Source of the DNA: Auricularia sp. M13
Taxonomy: Eukaryota; Basidiomycota; Agaricomycetes; Auriculariales; Auriculariaceae
Reading direction: 5' to 3'
Assembly (NCBI GenBank): GCA_037042915.1
Contig: CM073195.1
Span: 3,658,001-3,722,000 of the forward strand
Length of the DNA stretch: 64,000 bases
The notes beneath the pieces are model-generated. The model was not told where the DNA came from and did not search any database. It saw only the letters and a list, made by a program, of their open reading frames with translations. Position numbers and translations under genes: made by a program. Within the stretch, counting starts at the first letter, position 1. Each line of letters starts with the position of its first letter. Positions 10,843 to 21,603 of the stretch are shown one piece after another.

Positions 10843-11626
10843 CTAGCTGTCACCCTCGTCGCTGTCGTCGTCATCGTCGCTGTCGTCGTCACCAGATGCC
10901 CACGCCCACGTGATAGGGAAGGTGCCTTCTCCCAGTCCACCGGGGCCCGCCAGCTCTTGGAATATGCCAGCCGACCTTGCATCCGCACGTCTCAGCACGC
11001 ACGAGCTTTGCTGGTTGAACCACGCGACTCACATATCCAGTGAGCCATCATTGCAGCCCTCGCACATGTCGACGACCTTGGCCGTGGCGGTCTTGCCGTT
11101 GTTCTCATTGGTGATCGTGACCTCGCGGAAGCACGCCTGCGACGAGACGGAGTAGCCCTGCGCCTCGTACTGCGGCTTGTTGAGCGCGACGATGTGCTCG
11201 TGCGGGCTCGACATCATCCCGCACGCCCCTTTGGAGATATTAAATGTCAGCGCGCCGGCGGCGGGGACGCGGAAGACAGGCACCTTGTCCGACGGCGTAC
11301 CACGTCGCGCGGCCGCGATACGTGGACGACGAATGCGAGTGGTGCTCGGAGTGCGTGTGGTGCTCAGAGTGCCATGTCTGGTGCGTGTGTCTGTACGACC
11401 GTCCTCGATGTCGGGCGTGGCCCCTGAGTCGACGAGAGCTCGCCAGCGGATGGGAATCTGGGCTGCCACTCGGGACGGCCACTGCGTCAACGGGCGCCCA
11501 CGGGATTGTCGCGCTATGCTTCTGCCCTTGCGCGCCGTCGACGGCATGACGAGGCTGAACGGCGGTTACGGTACCAAACATCAACAGGCCGGCGGTAAAG
11601 AAGGCGAATGTCTTGAGGGGGACCAT
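10843..11626 (-). CDS. secreted RlpA-like/expansin-type double-psi beta-barrel protein
   Basis: The ATG at 11626 opens a clear signal peptide (MVPLKTFAFFTAGLLMFGTV). A Ser/His-rich linker follows, then a barwin/RlpA-like fold: RGRATWYAVGQGACG, HIVALNKPQYEA, ACFREVTITNENNGKTA, KVVDMCEGCNDGSLDMS and FPITWAWA. Two introns (about 11289-11233 and 11033-10978) are needed; the second acceptor that restores the family sequence is the one at tgcaag. The protein ends in an Asp/Ser-rich tail encoded by an imperfect gtc trinucleotide run near 10855-10890. Relatives are cell-wall or effector-like cerato-platanin/expansin proteins; wall loosening is an inference. Confidence 0.85.
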
Positions 11627-11900
11627 CACAAGTGCCGCTGTATTGAACGAGTCGTGTGAGCTGGAAATTGAGTTGCTTGATGTGTAAGTCGCCAAATGAG
11701 TGGACGAGGAGAACCTCTGAGACGGAATTATCCGTATATTAGGGGTCCCTTTGCGTTGCGGCCCGATTGACGGAATCCGAGTGTCAAATTGCTAACCAAT
11801 ACGAAGACTAGCCTTATGCGAAGGCGGCCGAGAAATGGGCCGCACGTCTGAAGGTTGACACCGAGCAGCGGCTGTTGGAAAAATCTTTGCTAAAAAAGAC
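11627..11900. other. spacer holding the displaced tRNA-Ser Pol III terminator
   Basis: No gene is seen. On the minus strand a T6 run (11897-11892) begins three bases after the tRNA 3' end that terminates the repeat array at 11901. This is the spacing expected for the original RNA polymerase III terminator of the tRNA-Ser gene whose body now lies at 21071-20990. Confidence 0.6.
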
Positions 11901-13285
11901 CGACAACTGCAGGATTCGAACCTGCGCGCCGTAAAATGAACGCAGGTTCGAATGTGCATTTGTGCGAAAGTGGCCACATGCGCTTTAACCACTGCTCCGT
12001 CGCATGCGATGACGTCATTTAGCACAGCCTCGGTGGTTGCATCCGACCAGCATCCGGCCTCTCGGTGGTTTCCGCCTGCCTCTCTTCCTCTTACCATCAC
12101 CTTTGCACGACCCCCGCACTGTGCGCCTGCTCCGCTCTTGCCCTACCCCTGCCGCTGTTGTTCACGCCCTATGCCCACATGCCGTCGCTCGCTACTCGCG
12201 GCCCGCAATATCGCCGAGCTCAGGCGATGAAGGCTCTCGTCGCGCACGCCGTCTGCGTCACGGTCTGGCTCGCAGCCTGACTCCATTGCCCGCGCGGCTC
12301 GTGTGTCCTGCCCACATTCGACCGCTTGCTCTCCCCGCGTTCGGCATAGTCGCCGAGCTCCCCGCATCGCTACTCGTCCAATTACGGCGGCGCTGTCCGC
12401 AGACCCGGCCCCGTCCCTGTTGCGGTCTTCGTCGGGTCCCTCCTCCCGCGCTGTTTCATTTCGCCGTCCCGTGGCCCTCGCACCTCGTCCGGGCGCCCCA
12501 AACTCCTTGCGCCCGGCCCCGCGGCCCTTTCGTCGGCGCGTCCAAGCGGTCTCTCCGCTCGGCGAGTATCTCGGTCTCTTCCTAGGAGAAGGGTAATATG
12601 ACAGGATGTTTCTGGTTTGGTTAGGCTCTATTTATCCCGGGTTTCCTGTCTCGCCGACGACGCCCCGGCGGTCTCTTTCGGCCTGATCTGTGGCGCCCGC
12701 GTGACAACCGGTCGGTGGCGCAATTGGTCCGCGGGGCCCCTCGGCCTTGCTTCCGTAGTATATATATCTGGGCCGTCGCCCCTCTTGTACCTTAGGTTTG
12801 GTCTGGTCTATCATACCGCTTATCCGCGCCTCCCTCTCCCCACTCATCCCTTCCCCTCGGGCGTCGTCTCGGAGAGTGATATAGCAGTCACCGTGACAGT
12901 CCCTTTCCACCAGTTCGGGCTTACACTAGCGCGTCGTTCCTCCCTATCACGTCATACTGGGGCAGCTTCCCCACTATTACGTCATTCATTGCGTTCACTT
13001 GTGCCCCGCCGTCGATGCGCGTCGCCCTAGGTTAGAGAGTAAATGAGGACAGTGAAATGGACCGTACCAAAATGAGTGTCTCCGCGGGCCCCCGGTTGGC
13101 CGCACGCACGGGGGTTAATAAATCATATGTTACTTTAATCCAGCCCCTGTCTTTGGCATGTAACAATCAGGGGTTCTCCCAACGAGCTTTGTAGTCAATG
13201 TACAATGTCCATGTATTTAAGCACATCCAAATGTAAGTAAGTAAACCAACTATCAAACAAAACATGATGAGAAGGTCATATTATT
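11901..13285 (-). repeat. array unit 1 (long class)
   Basis: Outermost copy, at the end next to the displaced terminator. The tRNA-like junction is at 11901-12008; the long-class core is about 12415-12912 and contains a TATATATA stretch near 12760. The inverted arms at 11914-11926 and 11941-11953 match 13 of 13. Confidence 0.9.
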
Positions 13286-14470
13286 CGACAACTGCAGGAT
13301 TCGAACCTGCGCGCCGTAAAATGAACGCAGGTTCGAATGTGCATTTGTGCGAAAGTGGCCACATGCGCTTTAACCACTGCTCCGTCGCATGGGATGACGT
13401 CATTTAGCACAGCCTCGGTGGTTGCATCCGACCAGCATCCGGCCTCTCGGTGGTTTCCGCCTGCCTCTCTTCCTCTTACCATCACCTTTGCACGACCCCC
13501 GCACTGTGCGCCTGCTCCGCTCTTGCCCTACCCCTGCCGCTGTTGTTCACGCCCTATGCCCACATGCCGTCGCTCGCTACTCGCGGCCCGCAATATCGCC
13601 GAGCTCAGGCGATGAAGGCTCTCGTCGCGCACGCCGTCTGCGTCACGGTCTGGCTCGCAGCCTGACTCCATTGCCCGCGCGGCTCGTGTGTCCTGCCCAC
13701 ATTCGACCGCTTGCTCTCCCCGCATCGCTACTCGTCCAATTACGGCGGCGCTGTCCGCAGACCCGGCCCCGTCCCTTTCCGCTCGGCTTTCGGCCCGTCC
13801 CCCTCCTATGCCCGTCATTGCCGCTCCACAACCCCAACGTGTTCGCCGCCCCCACCACCGCCGCTGCCGATGTCTGCGGACCCAGGCGACTGTCGCCGAC
13901 GTCGTCGCAGGACGAGTCGTTGCCGGCCGTATGGGCGCTGCTCAGCGCGTGCGGCACCCAGCAGCCGCCATCCGTTTTCCGCCATTGTCCATCGCGATTC
14001 CCCTGTCACCCCGGCGTAGCTGTTGCCCACCGCGGCGCCATCAGTTCCCGACTCATCCGCTCCTGTTACATGCCTCGCTCTTGACGATTTTTGACCAGTT
14101 CGGGCTTACACTAGCGCGTCGTTCCTCCCTATCACGTCATACTGGGGCAGCTTCCCCACTATTACGTCATTCATTGCGTTCACTTGTGCCCCGCCGTCGA
14201 TGTGCGTCGCCCTAGGTTAGAGAGTAAATGACGACAGTGAAATGGACCGTACCAAAATGAGTGTCTCCGCGGGCCCCCGGTTGGCCGCACGCACGGGGGT
14301 TAATAAATCATATGTTACTTTAATCCAGCCCCTGTCTTTGGCATGTAACAATCAGGGGTTCTCCCAACGAGCTTTGTAGTCAATGTACAATGTCCATGTA
14401 TTTAAGCACATCCAAATGTAAGTAAGTAAACAAACTATCAAACAAAACATGATGAGAAGGTCATATTATT
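13286..14470 (-). repeat. array unit 2 (short class)
   Basis: Short-class core about 13785-14095, without the 27-bp insertion seen near 12340 in long units. A private variant is gggatgacg near 13390. Confidence 0.9.
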
Positions 14471-15654
14471 CGACAACTGCAGGATTCGAACCTGCGCGCC
14501 GTAAAATGAACGCAGGTTCGAATGTGCGTTTGTGCGAAAGTGGCCACATGCGCTTTAACCACTGCTCCGTCGCATGCGATGACGTCATCTAGCACAGCCT
14601 CGGTGGTTGCATCCGACCAGCATCCGGCCTCTCGGTGGTTTCCGCCTGCCTCTCTTCCTCTTACCATCACCTTTGCACGACCCCCGCACTGTGCGCCTGC
14701 TCCGCTCTTGCCCTACCCCTGCCGCTGTTGTTCACGCCCTATGCCCACATGCCGTCGCTCGCTACTCGCGGCCCGCAATATCGCCGAGCTCAGGCGATGA
14801 AGGCTCTCGTCGCGCACGCCGTCTGCGTCACGGTCTGGCTCGCAGCCTGACTCCATTGCCCGCGCGGCTCGTGTGTCCTGCCCACATTCGACCGCTTGCT
14901 CTCCCCGCATCGCTACTCGTCCCATTACGGCGGCGCTGTCCGCAGACCCGGCCCCGTCCCTTTCCGCTCGGCTTTCGGCCCGTCCCCTCCTATGCCCGTC
15001 ATTGCCGCTCCACAACCCCAACGTGTTCGCCGCCCCCACCACCGCCGCTGCCGATGTCTGCGGACCCAGGCGACTGTCGCCGACGTCGTCGCAGGACGAG
15101 TCGTTGCCGGCCGTATGGGCGCTGCTCAGCGCGTGCGGCACCCAGCAGCCGCCATCCGTTTTCCGCCATTGTCCATCCCGATTCCCCTGCCGCCCCGGCG
15201 TAGCTGTTGCCCACCGCGGCGCCATCAGTTCCCGACTCGTCCGCTCCTGTTACATGCCTCGCTCTTGACGATTTTTGACCAGTTCGGGCTTACACTAGCG
15301 CGTCGTTCCTCCCTATCACGTCATACTGGGGCAGCTTCCCCACTATTACGTCATTCATTGCGTTCACTTGTGCCCCGCCGTCGATGTGCGTCGCCCTAGG
15401 TTAGAGAGTAAATGACGACAGTGAAATGGACCGTACCAAAATGAGTGTCTCCGCGGGCCCCCGGTTGGCCGCACGCACGGGGGTTAATAAATCATATGTT
15501 ACTTTAATCCAGCCCCTGTCTTTGGCATGTAACAATCAGGGGTTCTCCCAACGAGCTTTGTAGTCAATGTACAATGTCCATGTATTTAAGCACATCCAAA
15601 TGTAAGTAAGTAAACAAACTATCAAACAAAACATGATGAGAAGGTCATATTATT
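14471..15654 (-). repeat. array unit 3 (short class)
   Basis: Shares the diagnostic variants gcgtttgtgcg and catctagc with unit 7, although four long units lie between them. Confidence 0.9.
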
Positions 15655-17039
15655 CGACAACTGCAGGATTCGAACCTGCGCGCCGTAAAATGAACGCAGG
15701 TTCGAATGTGCATTTGTGCGAAAGTGGCCACATGCGCTTTAACCACTGCTCCGTCGCATGCGATGACGTCATTTAGCACAGCCTCGGTGGTTGCATCCGA
15801 CCAGCATCCGGCCTCTCGGTGGTTTCCGCCTGCCTCTCTTCCTCTTACCATCACCTTTGCACGACCCCCGCACTGTGCGCCTGCTCCGCTCTTGCCCTAC
15901 CCCTGCCGCTGTTGTTCACGCCCTATGCCCACATGCCGTCGCTCGCTACTCGCGGCCCGCAATATCGCCGAGCTCAGGCGATGAAGGCTCTCGTCGCGCA
16001 CGCCGTCTGCGTCACGGTCTGGCTCGCAGCCTGACTCCATTGCCCGCGCGGCTCGTGTGTCCTGCCCACATTCGACCGCTTGCTCTCCCCGCGTTCGGCA
16101 TAGTCGCCGAGCTCCCCGCATCGCTACTCGTCCAATTACGGCGGCGCTGTCCGCAGACCCGGCCCCGTCCCTGTTGCGGTCTTCGTCGGGTCCCTCCTCC
16201 CGCGCTGTTTCATTTCGCCGTCCCGTGGCCCTCGCACCTCGTCCGGGCGCCCCAAACTCCTTGCGCCCGGCCCCGCGGCCCTTTCGTCGGCGCGTCCAAG
16301 CGGTCTCTCCGCTCGGCGAGTATCTCGGTCTCTTCCTAGGAGAAGGGTAATATGACAGGATGTTTCTGGTTTGGTTAGGCTCTATTTATCCCGGGTTTCC
16401 TGTCTCGCCTGACGACGCCCCGGCGGTCTCTTTCGGCCTGATCTGTGGCGCCCGCGTGACAACCGGTCGGTGGCGCAATTGGTCCGCGGGGCCCCTCGGC
16501 CTTGCTTCCGTAGTATATATATCTGGGCCGTCGCCCCTCTTGTACCTTAGGTTTGGTCTGGTCTATCATACCGCTTATCCGCGCCTCCCTCTCCCCACTC
16601 ATCCCTTCCCCTCGGGCGTCGTCTCGGAGAGTGATATAGCAGTCACCGTGACAGTCCCTTTCCACCAGTTCGGGCTTACACTAGCGCGTCGTTCCTCCCT
16701 ATCACGTCATACTGGGGCAGCTTCCCCACTATTACGTCATTCATTGCGTTCACTTGTGCCCCGCCGTCGATGCGCGTCGCCCTAGGTTAGAGAGTAAATG
16801 AGGACAGTGAAATGGACCGTACCAAAATGAGTGTCTCCGCGGGCCCCCGGTTGGCCGCACGCACGGGGTTAATAAATCATATGTTACTTTAATCCAGCCC
16901 CTGTCTTTGGCATGTAACAATCAGGGGTTCTCCCAACGAGCTTTGTAGTCAATGTACAATGTCCATGTATTTAAGCACATCCAAATGTAAGTAAGTAAAC
17001 CAACTATCAAACAAAACATGATGAGAAGGTCATATTATT
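15655..17039 (-). repeat. array unit 4 (long class)
   Basis: Nearly identical to unit 1; differs by an extra t (cgcctgacgac near 16407) and one g fewer in the run at about 16865. Confidence 0.9.
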
Positions 17040-18423
17040 CGACAACTGCAGGATTCGAACCTGCACGCCGTAAAATGAACGCAGGTTCGAATGTGCATTT
17101 GTGCGAAAGTGGCCACATGCGCTTTAACCACTGCTCCGTCGCATGCGATGACGTCATTTAGCACAGCCTCGGTGGTTGCATCCGACCAGCATCCGGCCTC
17201 TCGGTGGTTTCCGCCTGCCTCTCTTCCTCTTACCATCACCTTTGCACGACCCCCGCACTGTGCGCCTGCTCCGCTCTTGCCCTACCCCTGCCGCTGTTGT
17301 TCACGCCCTATGCCCACATGCCGTCGCTCGCTACTCGCGGCCCGCAATATCGCCGAGCTCAGGCGATGAAGGCTCTCGTCGCGCACGCCGTCTGCGTCAC
17401 GGTCTGGCTCGCAGCCTGACTCCATTGCCCGCGCGGCTCGTGTGTCCTGCCCACATTCGACCGCTTGCTCTCCCCGCGTTCGGCATAGTCGCCGAGCTCC
17501 CCGCATCGCTACTCGTCCAATTACGGCGGCGCTGTCCGCAGACCCGGCCCCGTCCCTGTTGCGGTCTTCGTCGGGTCCCTCCTCCCGCGCTGTTTCATTT
17601 CGCCGTCCCGTGGCCCTCGCACCTCGTCCGGGCGCCCCAAACTCCTTGCGCCCGGCCCCGCGGCCCTTTCGTCGGCGCGTCCAAGCGGTCTCTCCGCTCG
17701 GCGAGTATCTCGGTCTCTTCCTAGGAGAAGGGTAATATGACAGGATGTTTCTGGTTTGGTTAGGCTCTATTTATCCCGGGTTTCCTGTCTCGCCGACGAC
17801 GCCCGGCGGTCTCTTTCGGCCTGATCTGTGGCGCCCGCGTGACAACCGGTCGGTGGCGCAATTGGTCCGCGGGGCCCCTCGGCCTTGCTTCCGTAGTATA
17901 TATATCTGGGCCGTCGCCCCTCTTGTACCTTAGGTTTGGTCTGGTCTATCATACCGCTTATCCGCGCCTCCCTCTCCCCACTCATCCCTTCCCCTCGGGC
18001 GTCGTCTCGGAGAGTGATATAGCAGTCACCGTGACAGTCCCTTTCCACCAGTTCGGGCTTACACTAGCGCGTCGTTCCTCCCTATCACGTCATACTGGGG
18101 CAGCTTCCCCACTATTACGTCATTCATTGCGTTCACTTGTGCCCCGCCGTCGATGCGCGTCGCCCTAGGTTAGAGAGTAAATGAGGACAGTGAAATGGAC
18201 CGTACCAAAATGAGTGTCTCCGCGGGCCCCCGGTTGGCCGCACGCACGGGGGTTAATAAATCATATGTTACTTTAATCCAGCCCCTGTCTTTGGCATGTA
18301 ACAATCAGGGGTTCTCCCAACGAGCTTTGTAGTCAATGTACAATGTCCATGTATTTAAGCACATCCAAATGTAAGTAAGTAAACCAACTATCAAACAAAA
18401 CATGATGAGAAGGTCATATTATT
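17040..18423 (-). repeat. array unit 5 (long class)
   Basis: Carries cctgcacgcc in the T-arm copy, so the left inverted arm matches 12 of 13; shared only with unit 6. It also lacks one c near 17801. Confidence 0.9.
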
Positions 18424-19807
18424 CGACAACTGCAGGATTCGAACCTGCACGCCGTAAAATGAACGCAGGTTCGAATGTGCATTTGTGCGAAAGTGGCCAC
18501 ATGCGCTTTAACCACTGCTCCGTCGCATGCGATGACGTCATTTAGCACAGCCTCGGTGGTTGCATCCGACCAGCATCCGGCCTCTCGGTGGTTTCCGCCT
18601 GCCTCTCTTCCTCTTACCATCACCTTTGCACGACCCCCGCACTGTGCGCCTGCTCCGCTCTTGCCCTACCCCTGCCGCTGTTGTTCACGCCCTATGCCCA
18701 CATGCCGTCGCTCGCTACTCGCGGCCCCGCAATATCGCCGAGCTCAGGCGATGAAGGCTCTCGTCGCGCACGCCGTCTGCGTCACGGTCTGGCTCGCAGC
18801 CTGACTCCATTGCCCGCGCGGCTCGTGTGTCCTGCCCACATTCGACCGCTTGCTCTCCCCGCGTTCGGCATAGTCGCCGAGCTCCCCGCATCGCTACTCG
18901 TCCATTACGGCGGCGCTGTCCGCAGACCCGGCCCCGTCCCTGTTGCGGTCTTCGTCGGGTCCCTCCTCCCGCGCTGTTTCATTTCGCCGTCCCGTGGCCC
19001 TCGCACCTCGTCCGGGCGCCCCAAACTCCTTGCGCCCGGCCCCGCGGCCCTTTCGTCAGCGCGTCCAAGCGGTCTCTCCGCTCGGCGAGTATCTCGGTCT
19101 CTTCCTAGGAGAAGGGTAATATGACAGGATGTTTCTGGTTTGGTTAGGCTCTATTTATCCCGGGTTTCCTGTCTCGCCGACGACGCCCGGCGGTCTCTTT
19201 CGGCCTGATCTGTGGCGCCCGCGTGACAACCGGTCGGTGGCGCAATTGGTCCGCGGGGCCCCTCGGCCTTGCTTCCGTAGTATATATATCTGGGCCGTCG
19301 CCCCTCTTGTACCTTAGGTTTGGTCTGGTCTATCATACCGCTTATCCGCGCCTCCCTCTCCCCACTCATCCCTTCCCCTCGGGCGTCGTCTCGGAGAGTG
19401 ATATAGCAGTCACCGTGACAGTCCCTTTCCACCAGTTCGGGCTTACACTAGCGCGTCGTTCCTCCCTATCACGTCATACTGGGGCAGCTTCCCCACTATT
19501 ACGTCATTCATTGCGTTCACTTGTGCCCCGCCGTCGATGCGCGTCGCCCTAGGTTAGAGAGTAAATGAGGACAGTGAAATGGACCGTACCAAAATGAGTG
19601 TCTCCGCGGGCCCCCGGTTGGCCGCACGCACGGGGGTTAATAAATCATATGTTACTTTAATCCAGCCCCTGTCTTTGGCATGTAACAATCAGGGGTTCTC
19701 CCAACGAGCTTTGTAGTCAATGTACAATGTCCATGTATTTAAGCACATCCAAATGTAAGTAAGTAAACAAACTATCAAACAAAACATGATGAGAAGGTCA
19801 TATTATT
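18424..19807 (-). repeat. array unit 6 (long class)
   Basis: Sister of unit 5 (same cctgcacgcc variant). Private changes are an extra c near 18727, a missing a near 18903, and tcagcgcg near 19057. These frame-breaking indels argue against coding. Confidence 0.9.
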
Positions 19808-20989
19808 CGACAACTGCAGGATTCGAACCTGCGCGCCGTAAAATGAACGCAGGTTCGAATGTGCGTTTGTGCGAAAGTGGCCACATGCGCTTTAACCACT
19901 GCTCCGTCGCATGCGATGACGTCATCTAGCACAGCCTCGGTGGTTGCATCCGACCAGCATCCGGCCTCTCGGTGGTTTCCGCCTGCCTCTCTTCCTCTTA
20001 CCATCACCTTTGCACGACCCCCGCACTGTGCGCCTGCTCCGCTCTTGCCCTACCCCTGCCGCTGTTGTTCACGCCCTATGCCCACATGCCGTCGCTCGCT
20101 ACTCGCGGCCCGCAATATCGCCGAGCTCAGGCGATGAAGGCTCTCGTCGCGCACGCCGTCTGCGTCACGGTCTGGCTCGCAGCCTGACTCCATTGCCCGC
20201 GCGGCTCGTGTGTCCTGCCCACATTCGACCGCTTGCTCTCCCCGCATCGCTACTCGTCCATTACGGCGGCGCTGTCCGCAGACCCGGCCCCGTCCCTTTC
20301 CGCTCGGCTTTCGGCCCGTCCCCCCTATGCCCGTCATTGCCGCTCCACAACCCCAACGTGTTCGCCGCCCCCACTACCGCCGCTGCCGATGTCTGCGGAC
20401 CCAGGCGACTGTCGCCGACGTCGTCGCAGGACGAGTCGTTGCCGGCCGTATGGGCGCTGCTCAGCGCGTGCGACACCCAGCAGCCGCCATCCGTTTTCCG
20501 CCATTGTCCATCCCGATTCCCCTGTCGCCCCGGCGTAGCTGTTGCCCACCGCGGCGCCATCAGTTCCCGACTCGTCCGCTCCTGTTACATGCCTCGCTCT
20601 TGACGATTTTTGACCAGTTCGGGCTTACACTAGCGTGTCGTTCCTCCCTATCACGTCATACTGGGGCAGCTTCCCCACTATTACGTCATTCATTGCGTTC
20701 ACTTGTGCCCCGCCGTCGATGTGCGTCGCCCTAGGTTAGAGAGTAAATGAGGACAGTGAAATGGACCGTACCAAAATGAGTGTCTCCGCGGGCCTCCCGT
20801 TGGACGCACGCACGGGGATTAATAAATCATATGTTACTTTAATCCAGCCCCTGTCTTTGGCATGTAACAATCAGGGGTTCTCCCAACGAGCTTTGTAGTC
20901 AATGTACAATGTCCATGTATTTAAGCACATCCAAATGTAAGTAAGTAAACAAACTATCAAACAAAATATGATGAGAAGGTCATATTATT
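19808..20989 (-). repeat. array unit 7 (short class), abutting the intact tRNA
   Basis: Short core, sharing unit 3 variants. Its right end is the most diverged (ggcctcccgttggacgcac near 20791), as expected for the founder-side copy next to the real tRNA. Confidence 0.9.
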
Positions 20990-21071
20990 CGACAACTGCA
21001 GGATTCGAACCTGCGCGCCCAGAGGGCACCACCTTAGCAGGGTGGCACGTTAACCACTCCGCCAAGTTGTC
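20990..21071 (-). tRNA. tRNA-Ser (anticodon GCT)
   Basis: Read on the minus strand, the acceptor stem GACAACT pairs fully with AGTTGTC (discriminator G). The anticodon arm is CCACC-CTGCTAA-GGTGG with anticodon GCT, a long variable arm GCCC-TCT-GGGC identifies the serine class, and the T arm is GCAGG-TTCGAAT-CCTGC. There is no intron. The last 30 nt recur at each of seven tandem junctions downstream. Immediately downstream there is now only a weak TTTT about 30 nt away; the original T6 terminator appears to be at 11897-11892. Confidence 0.95.
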
Positions 21072-21603
21072 TTGTACTCAGACTAGCTCCATTCATCCTA
21101 GTCCTAAATTATACTCTTGTTTACGACGCCCGAGTTTCAAATTACCCCTCACACTCACACCTTCTTTACTGTAAAGAAACGTCATGTCTGTTCGTTATGC
21201 CTCCGCAGACGTCTCTCACTTTACTATCGAGAACGGCGAGTACTACTCGCCGTTCTAGATCATCCCTGAACGCTCCGGCGCAGCCCGCCCTTCTTGCCGC
21301 CTGCCCAATGCTGGCATGCTCCTCCAGAACGCGACGTGCCGTCAAACGCGACACGCTCCACTTTTGCTCTCTTCCCCGCGCCACGACGTCTCTCGACCAT
21401 GGCACTGCTCGATCATGGCACAACGCTCGCATGAGTCCTGGCCGCTGCGACGCCCTTCGCGGCCCCGGAACGTCTTCCTCAGCGCGCACGGCCGCATTCG
21501 TTTCACGCGCACACTGATCATCTCCCCGTTGCCCGTTGCGGCTCATCGCCCCCAGCTCACCGGTGGACTACATATGTACACGCTCAAATCCCAAGGAAAT
21601 CGT
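21072..21603. other. tRNA upstream region and intergenic spacer
   Basis: A perfect inverted repeat with 11-bp arms and a 3-nt centre (gaacggcgagt/actcgccgttc) occupies 21231-21255. An open frame starting at 21184 is interrupted by TAG right after this palindrome and shows no recognisable domain, so no gene is called. Confidence 0.45.

Larger units (their letters stand above)
11901..20989 (-). repeat. tandem array of seven tRNA-Ser-linked repeat units
   Basis: Unit boundaries, placed at the copy of the tRNA-Ser 3' end, are 11901, 13286, 14471, 15655, 17040, 18424, 19808 and 20990. Unit lengths are 1385, 1185, 1184, 1385, 1384, 1384 and 1182 bp. All units share about 480 bp at the left and about 370 bp at the right and differ in a central core, giving a long and a short class in the order L-S-S-L-L-L-S. 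Each junction contains 13-bp inverted arms (attcgaacctgcg / cgcaggttcgaat) around 14 bp. The frames that repeat in every unit are Arg/Pro/Ser rich, change with indels between units and match no known family, so the units are judged non-coding. Confidence 0.95.

Noticed and set aside
13286-13315. LTR-retrotransposon primer binding site, because the sequence complements a tRNA 3' end
   Set aside because: A binding site should begin with TGG, complementary to the added CCA. Here attcgac precedes, so this is genomic tRNA sequence, and no LTR or gag-pol is present.
11952-20734. Seven sets of near-identical open frames of 60-220 codons on both strands of the array
   Set aside because: They arise from stop-poor GC-rich repeats. 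Frames shift between units by small indels (for example units 5 to 6), composition is Arg/Pro/Ser/His biased and no domain is recognisable.
11901-20989. CRISPR array or rDNA repeat
   Set aside because: Units are over 1 kb with no short repeat-spacer pattern, and no rRNA sequence is recognisable.
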